DNA of 64,000 nt from Pseudomonadota bacterium (lineage in GTDB: Bacteria; Desulfobacterota; Desulfovibrionia; Desulfovibrionales; Desulfovibrionaceae): the NCBI GenBank assembly GCA_018816865.1, contig JAHIUW010000006.1, positions 60,012 to 124,011 on the forward strand, written 5' to 3'. The translations under genes were made by a program, and so were the position numbers. The notes beneath the pieces were generated by a model. That model did not search any database. It saw only the letters and a list, made by a program, of their open reading frames with translations, and was not told the origin of the DNA. Positions 37,129 to 49,826 of this stretch are shown here, one piece after another (within the stretch, counting starts at the first letter, position 1; the number at the start of each line of letters is the position of its first letter).

Positions 37129-37787
37129 GCGCCCTCCCCGGCCACGGCCCCGACGGGCACGTAGTCCGCAGCCGGACCAAAGTAGCCGCAGCTCCTGTCC
37201 TGGATGGCGAACACCAAGTCCGCGCGCTGCAAATCACCAGACACATCGTGACTGATCCAGACCACCGAGGCCCCGCGCTCCCGCGCACTGGCGATCTCGC
37301 GCTGCAGCACGGCGGTGGAACGCTTGTCCAGGCCGGTTCCTGGTTCGTCCAGGAACAGCAGCTCGGGCCGGGTCATGAACGCTCGCGCCAGGGACAGACG
37401 CTGGGCCATCCCGCGCGAGAAGCTCCCGGCCTCTTCAAAGGCCGACATTTTCAGACCCACTCGGTCCAGGGCCGCCAGCAGAGTCTGCTCAGCGGCGTCC
37501 AGCCCGTAGAGCCTGGCCCAGAAACGCAGGTTTTCCAAGGCCGTGAGCTTGGCGTAGATGAAGGTCTGGTGACCGACATAGCCGATCTTCTCGAGCGGGA
37601 CCTCCAGGCTGACCGCCCCGGTGGAGGGCCGGGACAATCCGGCCATGATCCGCAGCAACGTGGACTTGCCCGCACCATTGGCCCCCACCAGCAACAGCAC
37701 GTTGCCGGGGGGCAGCTCCAGGGCAAGCTTCTTGAACACGAGCTTGGACCCGTAGAACTTGGAGATGTCCGCCAGCCGAATGAGCAT
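37125..37787 (-). CDS. ccmA: Heme exporter ATP-binding protein CcmA
   Basis: A 220-residue ABC ATPase. Walker A is VGANGAGKSTLLRI, the signature region is FSRGMAQRLSLARAFM and Walker B is LLFLDEPGTGLD, all typical of CcmA (which uses FSxGMxQR in place of LSGGQ). Its gene begins two bases after ccmF ends. Confidence 0.94.
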   Translation of the reverse strand: MLIRLADISKFYGSKLVFKKLALELPPGNVLLLVGANGAGKSTLLRIMAGLSRPSTGAVSLEVPLEKIGYVGHQTFIYAKLTALENLRFWARLYGLDAAEQTLLAALDRVGLKMSAFEEAGSFSRGMAQRLSLARAFMTRPELLFLDEPGTGLDKRSTAVLQREIASARERGASVVWISHDVSGDLQRADLVFAIQDRSCGYFGPAADYVPVGAVAGEGA

Positions 37788-37789
37788 CG

Positions 37790-39667
<1,878 letters not shown>

Positions 39668-39731
39668 ATGATACCTCTGTCGGGGGGGGGTCGCCCGGCA
39701 TTCTCGGCCGGCTAGGGACGGACGCGGGCTG

Positions 39732-40166
39732 CTAGCCCTTGACCGCCTTTTCCTCATCGCGAATCTTCTGGTACTTGGAAGGACACTTGGTCATCAGGGT
39801 CTTGGCCATGAACACGCCGCTGGCGGGATTCAGGCCACCTTCGACGATGACTTCCGCTCCGGCCTTGAAGGTATCGGGCACAGCGCCCTTGTAAGTCACC
39901 CTCATGGACTGGGTGGGGTTGTCCTTGTCCTCCAGGCGGAAAGACACGCCCATGGTGCCCGGTCCGCCTTGGATGTCCTCTGCGGCCACCGAGCCAAAGA
40001 GGCGGGCGTTGCCAAGCTTGGACGGTTCAATGGTCAACGCCTCCGAGACATTGACAAAATAGACACTGTTCTCGGTCAGCCCGGAGAACAACAGCCAGCC
40101 CAGCCCGCCCAACAGCAGACACAGAGCGGCGATGTAAATGCCTTTACTATTCCTATTCTTCGTCAT
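39732..40166 (-). CDS. ccmE: Cytochrome c-type biogenesis heme chaperone CcmE, cysteine type
   Basis: The periplasmic heme chaperone, anchored by one N-terminal helix (YIAALCLLLGGLGWLLF) with an OB-fold domain following. In place of the HxxxY of enteric CcmE, this protein has CPSKY, with Cys128 and Tyr132 near the C-terminus of 144 residues. This Cys variant is known from Desulfovibrio and is thought to bind heme through cysteine. The ATG at 40166 overlaps the end of the upstream CBS-protein gene. Confidence 0.95.
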   Translation of the reverse strand: MTKNRNSKGIYIAALCLLLGGLGWLLFSGLTENSVYFVNVSEALTIEPSKLGNARLFGSVAAEDIQGGPGTMGVSFRLEDKDNPTQSMRVTYKGAVPDTFKAGAEVIVEGGLNPASGVFMAKTLMTKCPSKYQKIRDEEKAVKG

Positions 40167-41220
40167 CCATGATTCCTTGCGGTTTTTTGGTGCCGCGTAC
40201 CAATTGTTCGCGTTGGGTCCGCGCCTGGGCGCGGGTATCCACAAATTCGTCGGTCTCGTCCACGATCTCCTTGTCCAGGATCTCTTCGAGCACATCCTCC
40301 AGCGAGACCACTCCGGCCAGCCCGCCCCACTCGTCCAGCACCACGGCCAGATGCATCCTCGACTCCAGAAAGCTGATCAGCAGCTTGTCCAAGGGCAGGG
40401 AGTCCAGGACGAATTTCACGGGTTTCATCAACTCGGCGATGCGCAAGTCATCCTTGTCCTCGGCCAGGGCCTGGAGCACCTGACGGCGGTAGACCACACC
40501 CACGATGTCCTCGGGATTGCCATCCTCGTAGACCGGCACCCGGCTGTAAGGCCAGACGCTTTTCTCGGCCCGGGTGTTGCCCACGGTCACCTCTGCGGGC
40601 AACGAAAAAACAACGGTGCGCGGGGTCATGATCTCGCTGACGACCTTCTCATCCAGGGCCAGGATGCCCTTGATGCAGGCCTCCTCGAAAGGCTTCAAGA
40701 CCCCGGCGCGGCGCGTCAGGGTAGCCAGGGTGGAGATATCCGCCTCAGTGTGACGGGGGCCCTTGGCCCGGCGCGGCACCAGGCCGGACATCAGCCCCAG
40801 CAGCCAGATGATGGGCGACAGGATCCAAACCAGTCCCTCGAGAGGCCGGGCCAGCGCGGGTGCCAGGCTGCGGGCGTACATCACGCCCACGGTCTTGGGC
40901 AAAATTTCAGAGAACACGAGGATCAGCATGGTGAAGGCGGCGGCGAAGACCCCCATGTAGGCCTGCCCGAACACGCGCACCGCAGCAGCACCGGCAATGG
41001 CCGCACCAGCAGTATTGGCGATGGTGTTCAGGGAGAGAATGGCCGCAATGGGCTTCTCGACGTTCGTCCTCAGGGCGAAGAGGATATTGCCCGATGTCCG
41101 GCCCGATTCGCGCAGCTGTTCGATGCGGCTCCAGGTCACGGAATACAGGACGGCCTCTGCCACGGAGCAGAAGGCCGAAATACCGACCGCCAACCCCACA
41201 GCCAAGATCAGGTCAAACAT
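40153..41220 (-). CDS. CNNM/CBS-domain membrane protein (hemolysin-like)
   Basis: A 355-residue protein of the CorC/HlyC/CNNM group. The N-terminal half has four hydrophobic segments (VGLAVGISAFCSVAEAVLY, then IAAILSLNTIANTAGAAIAG). The C-terminal half has a CBS pair starting EIMTPRTVVFSL, with LDEWGGLAGVVSLEDVLEEI. The group is tied to magnesium or cobalt movement, but direct transport is unproven. No CorC C-terminal domain is present. It overlaps ccmE by 14 bases and may be co-transcribed with the ccm operon. Confidence 0.88.
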   Translation of the reverse strand: MFDLILAVGLAVGISAFCSVAEAVLYSVTWSRIEQLRESGRTSGNILFALRTNVEKPIAAILSLNTIANTAGAAIAGAAAVRVFGQAYMGVFAAAFTMLILVFSEILPKTVGVMYARSLAPALARPLEGLVWILSPIIWLLGLMSGLVPRRAKGPRHTEADISTLATLTRRAGVLKPFEEACIKGILALDEKVVSEIMTPRTVVFSLPAEVTVGNTRAEKSVWPYSRVPVYEDGNPEDIVGVVYRRQVLQALAEDKDDLRIAELMKPVKFVLDSLPLDKLLISFLESRMHLAVVLDEWGGLAGVVSLEDVLEEILDKEIVDETDEFVDTRAQARTQREQLVRGTKKPQGIMDDEE

Positions 41221-41524
41221 GTTGGGGCCTTCCCGTGGCCTTGAACTGCCACAACACCGAAACGCCCACAGGAAGAGGCGGCCAGCGGCGCAGGTCGTGA
41301 ATCATCTGATAAGCATTTTTCCATAATTTTACTTCTATGCGATGTACCAGAGGCCAACACCCCGTGCAAGAGACAATATTTGCACAAGTGACCGCCCAGC
41401 GGGGCTTCCCGCCGTCCCGGACCCGAAATGGACGGTGCCGGTTCCTCCCTTGACTTCCGACCGCCTCATGGCCCAAAAGGGACCCGTTAGCGCCACGCCC
41501 CACACCCGGCAACAGGAATCCTTC

Positions 41525-42127
41525 ATGAAAGACATTCAAAACATCATCCTGGACCGCGATGGCACGGTCATCCTGGACAAGCACTACCTGTGCGAGCCCG
41601 ACGGCGTGGAGTTCATCCCCGGAGCCGCCCGGGCCCTGGACCGGATGGCGCGGGCCGGATTGAAGCTGTTCGTAGCCACCAACCAGTCCGGCATCGGGCG
41701 TGGCTACTTCAGTGAAGGGGACTATCTGGCCGTGGAGCAACGCCTGGGAGAGATGCTCGCAGCATGCGGCGTGTGCCTTGCCGGCTCCGTCTTTTGCCCA
41801 CACGCACCCGAGGAACACTGCCCCTGCCGCAAGCCCGCCACGGGGCTGTGGGAGGCCCTGGTCCGCGACCACGGCTTGGACCCGGCAACAACCGTGATCA
41901 TCGGCGACAAGCCGGCGGACATCTCCCTGGGACTGAATGCGGGACTGGCGGCTTCGGTGCTGGTGCTGACCGGCAAGGGCCAAGCCTCCTCCCAACGACT
42001 GGGGCTGCCCGAACTGACCGAGGACTGGATGGAACTCAAAGAACGGCGCGAGGGCTGGCCGCACGTGGTGGCCCGAGACCTGGAGGCGGCCTGCGCTTGG
42101 CTGCTGTCCCAGGGGGGCGAGCGATGA
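41525..42127 (+). CDS. gmhB: D-glycero-D-manno-heptose 1,7-bisphosphate 7-phosphatase
   Basis: A HAD-superfamily phosphatase of 200 residues for the heptose precursor of LPS core. The nucleophile motif ILDRDGTV is at the N-terminus, and the zinc-binding CPHAPEEHCPCRKP is the GmhB hallmark. The motif III/IV region is VIIGDKPADISLGLNAG. The start at 41525 was chosen for that N-terminal motif. It overlaps the heptosyltransferase gene downstream by four bases (ATGA). Confidence 0.92.
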   Translation: MKDIQNIILDRDGTVILDKHYLCEPDGVEFIPGAARALDRMARAGLKLFVATNQSGIGRGYFSEGDYLAVEQRLGEMLAACGVCLAGSVFCPHAPEEHCPCRKPATGLWEALVRDHGLDPATTVIIGDKPADISLGLNAGLAASVLVLTGKGQASSQRLGLPELTEDWMELKERREGWPHVVARDLEAACAWLLSQGGER

Positions 42128-43164
42128 AGATCGGCATCTGGAATCCAGCCTTTCTGGGCGATGCAATCCTGACCCTGCCGCTGATCCACACCCTGGCCCG
42201 GGGCTACCCGGATGCCGAACTGCATTTCTATGTGCGCGGGGGGTTTGAGCCCCTGTTTGCCGCCCAACCCGAACTGACCGAGGTGCGCGGCTTTGCCAAG
42301 CGCGGCAAACAAAAGGGATTGCTAAGCGCCTACGCCTTGGGCCGCAAGCTGTCACACCAGGGCTTCGACCTCTGGATCAGCGCCCACACCAGTCTGCGCA
42401 GCGGCCTCATCGCCCGCTGGACCAGCATCCCCCAGCGCATCGGCTACGACCGCCCGCGTTTCAACCCCTTTTTCTACACCCACACCGTGGACCGGGCCTT
42501 CGACCGCTTTGATGAGATCGAACGCCTGCTCCGCCTGGCCGAACCCCTGGGCCTGACCCCGGTCCACGAGCCGACCCTGGTGCTGTCCAACAAGGTCCTG
42601 GCCAACGCCGCCGCCTACTTTGACGGGCTGAGCAACGCCTCCCCGGTGCTGGGCATCCACCCCGGTTCCACCTGGCCCACCAAACAGTGGCCGGAGGAAT
42701 ACTTCAGCCGGATCATCGATATGGCCGTTCAGGCCGGAGCGCGAGTGCTGGTCTTCGGCGGTCCGGGAGAGGAAGACGTGGCCGCCCGGGTGATCGCCGG
42801 GGCCGAGACCCCATACAAATTTGAGCGCGTGGCCGATCTCTCGGGCCAACTCAGCCTGCCGGAGCTAGCTGCCTGGCTGAAGCGGCTCGACTGTTACCTG
42901 ACCGGAGATTCGGGGCCCATGCACCTGGCCTGGGTCCAGGGCATCCCCGTGACCGCCATCTTCGGGCCCACGGTCAGGGACCTGGGCTTCTTCCCGCGTG
43001 GCGCTGGCTCCACGGTCATCGAGACCGACCTGGACTGCCGCCCCTGTTCTCTGCACGGCCCCAAACAATGCCCCCAAGGACACCACCGCTGCATGCGCGA
43101 TCTCTCCCCCGAACACGTCTTCGCCGACGTGGCCGCCAAGCTGGATGTGACCCATGGCCGATAA
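42124..43164 (+). CDS. Glycosyltransferase family 9 (heptosyltransferase), first copy
   Basis: A 346-residue inner-face transferase of the LPS core. IGIWNPAFLGDAILTLPL at the N-terminus, GIHPGSTWPTKQWPEEYF and LTGDSGPMHLAWVQGIPVTAIFGPT are the GT9 signatures (the latter binds the donor phosphate). It most resembles WaaF-type heptosyltransferase II. Overlaps gmhB at its start and the second GT9 gene at its end by 11 bases, so the three form one unit. Confidence 0.9.
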   Translation: MKIGIWNPAFLGDAILTLPLIHTLARGYPDAELHFYVRGGFEPLFAAQPELTEVRGFAKRGKQKGLLSAYALGRKLSHQGFDLWISAHTSLRSGLIARWTSIPQRIGYDRPRFNPFFYTHTVDRAFDRFDEIERLLRLAEPLGLTPVHEPTLVLSNKVLANAAAYFDGLSNASPVLGIHPGSTWPTKQWPEEYFSRIIDMAVQAGARVLVFGGPGEEDVAARVIAGAETPYKFERVADLSGQLSLPELAAWLKRLDCYLTGDSGPMHLAWVQGIPVTAIFGPTVRDLGFFPRGAGSTVIETDLDCRPCSLHGPKQCPQGHHRCMRDLSPEHVFADVAAKLDVTHGR

Positions 43165-44167
43165 ACTGCCCAGGAACTGGTTGGTGATGCGGCTGTCCGC
43201 CCTGGGCGACGTAACCCTGACCACGGGAGTACTGGACCATCTGCACCGCACCCGGGGCTGGAAATTCCACTTTCTGACCAAGCGCTCTTTCGCCCCGGCC
43301 CTTGCAGGGCACCCGGCCATCGACAAGCTGGTGCTGCCCGAGGCCAAGAGCCTGAATGGCACGGCCTGGCTCTCGGCCCGCAAGGAACTGGCCCGGACCT
43401 ATAAGGGCTGGGGACTGCTGGACCTGCACGGAACCTTGCGCTCCCGGCTGCTGGGGGTGGTCTGGGACGGTCCGGTACGCCGCTATCCCAAATTCAGTTT
43501 CTCGCGCCGCCTGTATGGGTTGACCGGATCGGCCTGGGCCAGGGAACGGCTGGAGGCCCTGAACGTGCCCCAGCGTTATGCCCTGGCAGTGGAGACCGAG
43601 CCCCCGGCCAGGGAACTGCTCCGGCCACGCATCTGGCTGTCCGACGAGGAACTAGAAGGAGGCCTGCGAATTCTGGAGGGCATGGGCTCGTCCGGACCTG
43701 TCTGCGCCCTGCATCCCTACGCCACCCACGCGGGCAAGCGTTGGCCCGCCGGGCACTGGAAAGAGTTGATTTCCTTACTGAACGGCCAGGGCTGGCAGTG
43801 CGTGATCATCGGCAGCAGCCAGGAGCCGCTCTTCACGGACGACACGCCCAGGGGCGTGTCCGACCTGACCAACTCCACGGACATTCGCCAGACCTGTGCG
43901 CTGCTCTCGCATTGTGGCGCGCTGGTCAGCAACGATTCCGGCCCGATGCATCTGGGCACGGCCGTGGGCACCAGGGTCGTGGCCCTGTTCGGGCCGACCA
44001 CCAAGACCTGGGGGTTCTTCCCCTTCGGAGAGCGGGATACGGTGCTGGAGGTTGATCTACCCTGCCGCCCGTGCTCCCTGCACGGCGGGCGCGGCTGCCG
44101 CCGCGGCGAGCGCTGCATGAGGGAGATCAATCCGCAAGATGTGCTCAGGGCCGTCCAGAAGAACTGA
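43154..44167 (+). CDS. Glycosyltransferase family 9 (heptosyltransferase), second copy
   Basis: A 337-residue GT9 protein. Motifs are VMRLSALGDVTLTTGVLD at the start, LHPYATHAGKRWPAGHWKE in the middle and SNDSGPMHLGTAVGTRVVALFG. Both copies share a C-terminal Cys pattern (CRPCSLHG...CMR) that may bind metal. It probably adds a successive heptose or related sugar in the same core. It follows the first copy with an 11-base overlap. Confidence 0.9.
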   Translation: MADKLPRNWLVMRLSALGDVTLTTGVLDHLHRTRGWKFHFLTKRSFAPALAGHPAIDKLVLPEAKSLNGTAWLSARKELARTYKGWGLLDLHGTLRSRLLGVVWDGPVRRYPKFSFSRRLYGLTGSAWARERLEALNVPQRYALAVETEPPARELLRPRIWLSDEELEGGLRILEGMGSSGPVCALHPYATHAGKRWPAGHWKELISLLNGQGWQCVIIGSSQEPLFTDDTPRGVSDLTNSTDIRQTCALLSHCGALVSNDSGPMHLGTAVGTRVVALFGPTTKTWGFFPFGERDTVLEVDLPCRPCSLHGGRGCRRGERCMREINPQDVLRAVQKN

Positions 44168-44179
44168 CCCGACGAGGCC

Positions 44180-44995
44180 TCAGTCCCCGGTCCTGACCAG
44201 GTTCGCCCGCCCGCCCTCGGGGGGAGCCAGGTAGCATTGCTCCACCACATACATCAGGGGAACCAGATCCTCGGAGTCATCGCCACTCCCGGTCACTGCG
44301 TCCCAGTAGCGGCCATAGCGGGCGACGGTTTCCTTGGTCACGATCTCGTCCCCGCGCCTGGTGGGTTCGGGCAGGCCCTTGGCCTTGGCCTCGTGCTTGT
44401 AGGCCTGGAATTCCTGGTCCGCGTCCACCGACTCGAAGACAAAGACCACCGGGGCGACGATGGGCACCAGCGGGGCACCCAGCACCGTCAGGGCCAGTTC
44501 ACCGGCCGTCCCGGCCACGAAACGGATAGCGTCCCGGTTCTCGTTGGAGGCAATCTCCTCCGGGGTCGCGGGGCGGAAGACCAGCACCACGCGGTAGCCG
44601 TACAACCGCTCGAAATGTTTTTCGACGTGATAGAATCTCAAGGCGCGGACAATGAAGTCTGCCACATGCCCCAGGTAGACCCCCCTGGGCAGGCGCATTG
44701 TGCCTTGGCCCTTGTCGCGGGCGTGCATCAGGCAGCCGAACAGGGTATCCATCTCACCACGCTCGCGGCTCATGCCCTCGTAACAGAGCACGTCCACATA
44801 GCCCCAGCCTTCGGGGAGACTGGCGGGATCGATGTGGGGAGTCTGTTGCTCGGTCAGCGCGGGTTCGACCGGCTGCCCACCGAATCCGGGCAGAACCGTC
44901 TTCCCGCAGCCCGAAAGACACAGCACAACGACCACCAGCACCACAAGGAGCGCCGGAGTCAAGCAAGGTGCAAAGAAGGGACGGTTCAGAGTCAT
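44180..44995 (-). CDS. Predicted lipoprotein of unknown function
   Basis: A 271-residue protein with a strong signal (LLVVLVVVVLCLSGC, lipobox Cys near residue 30). The mature part has a short hydrophobic segment (LALTVLGAPLVPIVAPVVFV, about residues 170-190), which could be a second membrane anchor. I do not recognise the family. It is convergent with the GT9 genes, with 12 bases between the stops. Confidence 0.72.
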   Translation of the reverse strand: MTLNRPFFAPCLTPALLVVLVVVVLCLSGCGKTVLPGFGGQPVEPALTEQQTPHIDPASLPEGWGYVDVLCYEGMSRERGEMDTLFGCLMHARDKGQGTMRLPRGVYLGHVADFIVRALRFYHVEKHFERLYGYRVVLVFRPATPEEIASNENRDAIRFVAGTAGELALTVLGAPLVPIVAPVVFVFESVDADQEFQAYKHEAKAKGLPEPTRRGDEIVTKETVARYGRYWDAVTGSGDDSEDLVPLMYVVEQCYLAPPEGGRANLVRTGD

Positions 44996-45178
44996 CGGCT
45001 CCCCGTGTCGCTATTCGTGATTCGGAGCATTGACCGCATCCTCCTATATCAGGGCCGGGCACCCGCCACAACACATGCATGCAACCCCCGGTTTTAGCGG
45101 CCAAAAAAAGATTCATGTCCACGACATTTCATCGTAGTGTAGCGCCACGACCAAAATCAAGAGTCCCGGAGACCACCC

Positions 45179-46927
45179 ATGTCCCTATCCCCAGAGTTCA
45201 CCAGCGTTCAGAACCTGCACTACGGCCGTTCGCCAGCCCTGGACGCATGGCTGCTGCACTTTCTCACCGAGAACAACCTGGAGCATTCCATCGACCCGGG
45301 CAAGAACGCCTCGCCCGAGCAGATCCGCTTCATGGTAGCCCTGAAGGACGAATCCCACATCTACGGACCGTTCTCAGACCGCCGCCTGCCGCGGCTGCTG
45401 AACTCGAGCCAAGACACGTATATGCGCAAGGAATACAACGCGGAATGGCTGGCCCTGGCCAGGCTGGTCCACGAATTCGTTGCCGACCCCTCCGACCGCA
45501 AGCGGATCCTCATGCTCTGCGCCCACAAATTCCGCCAGATCCTGGTCTCACCGATCATGATCCCCTCGCGGGTCATGAAACGCTTCATCACCATTTTCCT
45601 GACCCAGAGCGGCCTGACCGACCCCTACCGGGAGCGCAAGGCCAAGTTCAACCGTCAGGCCCAAGAGGCCCTGGACTCGCCCGAACTGGATCGACTGCTC
45701 AACATCTGTCCGGACGCATCCCAACGCTGTGAGCGACTGGCCGATTTCCGCTTTGGTCTGGACATGATCGAACTGACGCGCATGATCATCCTCTCCACCC
45801 TGGGCGACATCTGGACCGGGCCCTACTACCAGGCCGCCTGCGACCGCCTGAGCGCCCCCGACCTGTGCGACGACCACGCCCTGAGCACCCTGAAGACCGT
45901 TTTCGAGAAGGGCCGCAGGCACAGCCTGCGCATTCTCTACCTGCCCGACACCAGCGGCGGCCTGATGTTCGACCTGTTGATCATCCGCACGCTCATACGC
46001 CAGGGGCATCGCGTGGTGCTGGCCCTGAAGGAGGGCTTCTATTTCGATTCCCCGTCATTCTGGGACTGGGAACAAGACCCGGTTCTGGGGGACGTCCTGG
46101 AAGGGGCGCACCTGTTCGCCAACCCCAGGGCCAGCAAGAATGAACTGCTCCAGGCCCAGCGCGAGCATCCGCTGCTGGTCATCTCCGACGGCACCCGCGA
46201 GGAACTGAATCTCTACCGCTGCAGCGTGACCTTTGCCCGGGCCTGGAAGGAATCGGATCTGATCATCGCCAAGGGCGAACCGAACCACCGCCGGCTGATC
46301 CAGACCAGCCAGGAATTCACCCGCGACATCGTGTGCTTCCACCGCGACGCCGCGAACTCGTTCCAGCTGCATCACAAGCCCTGCGCCGAGCACGTGGTCA
46401 GGTTCAACGAGCATCAGCTTCTGGACAAGGCCGACGAGATCATCGCCACCATGCGCACGGCCAAGGCCTCGGGACGCAGCGTGATGTTCTACAGCGCGGT
46501 CATCGGTTCCATCCCCGGGCAGACCGGGACAGCCATCAAGGTCGTGGACACCTTTGTCAGATACCTGCGCGAGAAACAGGAAGCCACTTACATCATCAAC
46601 CCCGCCGAGCATTTCGAGGAAGGCATGGACGCCGACGACCTGATGTTCATGTGGGAGCGGGTGCAACGCAGCGGGCGAATCAACGTCTGGCGTTTCCAGA
46701 CCGTAACCGACATCGAACGCAGCTTCGAGCTCATGGGCAGGAAAATCCCCCCGGTCTGGGCCGGCAAGGACTCGACCTTCTCCACGGGCTGCACCAAGGA
46801 GATGCGTATCGCCCTGGACATGCAGCAAAAGCACCCGGAGATGCAGATCATCGGCCCCAGCCCGGACAAATTCTTCCGGCGCAGCGAATACGGCGTGGGC
46901 AAATTCAGCGATGAAACCCTGAGCTAA
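45179..46927 (+). CDS. Large DUF89-like (damage-control phosphatase-like) protein
   Basis: A 582-residue soluble protein. The second half carries elements that recall DUF89/ARMT1 proteins, which are metal-dependent phosphatases of damaged metabolites. These are YLPDTSGGLMFDLLIIRTLI (family D-N/T-x-G-x-x-x-F-D), LLVISDGTREEL and DLIIAKGEPNHRRL (family SKGxxN), in the usual order. Residues 1-250 match nothing I know. The similarity is by motif only, so the assignment is tentative. It stands alone and is followed by a strong terminator. Confidence 0.6.
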   Translation: MSLSPEFTSVQNLHYGRSPALDAWLLHFLTENNLEHSIDPGKNASPEQIRFMVALKDESHIYGPFSDRRLPRLLNSSQDTYMRKEYNAEWLALARLVHEFVADPSDRKRILMLCAHKFRQILVSPIMIPSRVMKRFITIFLTQSGLTDPYRERKAKFNRQAQEALDSPELDRLLNICPDASQRCERLADFRFGLDMIELTRMIILSTLGDIWTGPYYQAACDRLSAPDLCDDHALSTLKTVFEKGRRHSLRILYLPDTSGGLMFDLLIIRTLIRQGHRVVLALKEGFYFDSPSFWDWEQDPVLGDVLEGAHLFANPRASKNELLQAQREHPLLVISDGTREELNLYRCSVTFARAWKESDLIIAKGEPNHRRLIQTSQEFTRDIVCFHRDAANSFQLHHKPCAEHVVRFNEHQLLDKADEIIATMRTAKASGRSVMFYSAVIGSIPGQTGTAIKVVDTFVRYLREKQEATYIINPAEHFEEGMDADDLMFMWERVQRSGRINVWRFQTVTDIERSFELMGRKIPPVWAGKDSTFSTGCTKEMRIALDMQQKHPEMQIIGPSPDKFFRRSEYGVGKFSDETLS

Positions 46928-46975
46928 GCTTGCCGCCGCATCCCGCCCGGTAACAACCTTGGGCCGCCGCCCAAT

Positions 46976-47010
46976 GAAAAAGGCCTGTACAATCCTGTAC
47001 AGGCCTTTTT
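46976..47010 (+). terminator. Terminator after the DUF89-like gene
   Basis: AAAAAGGCCTGTAC / GTACAGGCCTTTTT with a six-base loop; a long perfect stem with T-runs on both strands, so it can act in both directions. Confidence 0.93.
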
Positions 47011-47035
47011 GCCACCTCGAAGGTAGCTCAATGCT

Positions 47036-47275
47036 GCCGCGAGCCGGGTCCGGGTTTCCCGTATCGCGGTCGGCAGACAACCCGTTGCCGCCTGCCTAAC
47101 CCCAAATCATCGGGCGCATCTCGACCGGACCAAGAGGTCCGGGAGGTGGCGCACACGCCGGGCGGATCCGGGTTTCCCGCCCGGCGTGTGACTGGACAAA
47201 CGGCCCATGCCATCCGTCAGAACCCCAAAGATGTTCCGGCCCGGGGGATCCGGGTATTCTCCCGGGCCGGACAGC
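47036..47275. repeat. Three hairpins sharing an apical TCCGGGT loop
   Basis: Hairpin 1 (about 47039-47070) has CCGCGA..CGGG / CCCG..TCGCGG around TCCGGGTTT. Hairpin 2 (47152-47190) has a perfect 14-bp stem CACACGCCGGGCGG around ATCCGGGTTTC. Hairpin 3 (47234-47271) has TCCGGCCCGGG around GGATCCGGGTATTCT. The stems are unrelated but the loop is common. A further hairpin (CCGGACC-AAGA-GGTCCGG, about 47124-47142) lies between 1 and 2. They occupy the 296-base gap between the terminator and the PilZ-like gene. No gene is supported here. Confidence 0.75.
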
Positions 47276-47306
47276 GGTCGACACAACGCCTTCCGCTTTC
47301 CCCAAT

Positions 47307-47648
47307 TTAGTTATTGATCAGCCCCTGAAGATAAGAGGCGCCCACCGTCAATGGAGACCCAAAATCAACGTAGATATCATCATCGCTGGTCCAGGTTACA
47401 TGTCCGGTCAGATTCTCGGTTTCGATTCCACCCAGGTTCAGATTCAGAGTGACGGGATGTCCGAGGTTCAGTTCGTAGTTCACGCCAGGCTGCTTTCTCA
47501 GGCGGGCGCCCTGATGATGAACGTTTACCAAAGAGATGGGGCGATGCATGCTGCCGGAAACGATTTCGCTGCCATGGTTAAAGGCAAATGCCGTCAGCCT
47601 CATCCTGTGATTGAAATTCTGTTGTTCGTACAATTCGCTATTTCCCAT
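47307..47648 (-). CDS. Small PilZ-like protein
   Basis: A 113-residue protein with a beta-rich pattern and an N-terminal NFNHRMRLTAFAF stretch. That stretch loosely fits the RxxxR part of the PilZ cyclic-di-GMP site, and SLVNVHHQGARL fits the (D/N)xSxxG part only in degenerate form. GGGAGG lies before the ATG. The key Arg/Asp-Ser are not clearly all present, so ligand binding is doubtful and the family assignment is weak. Confidence 0.45.
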   Translation of the reverse strand: MGNSELYEQQNFNHRMRLTAFAFNHGSEIVSGSMHRPISLVNVHHQGARLRKQPGVNYELNLGHPVTLNLNLGGIETENLTGHVTWTSDDDIYVDFGSPLTVGASYLQGLINN

Positions 47649-49823
<2,175 letters not shown>

Positions 49824-49826
49824 ACG

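Noticed and set aside
47036..47275. The three-hairpin region as a CRISPR array
   Set aside because: Only the short loop is shared, the units are unevenly spaced and stems differ. There are no uniform repeats or spacers and no cas genes.
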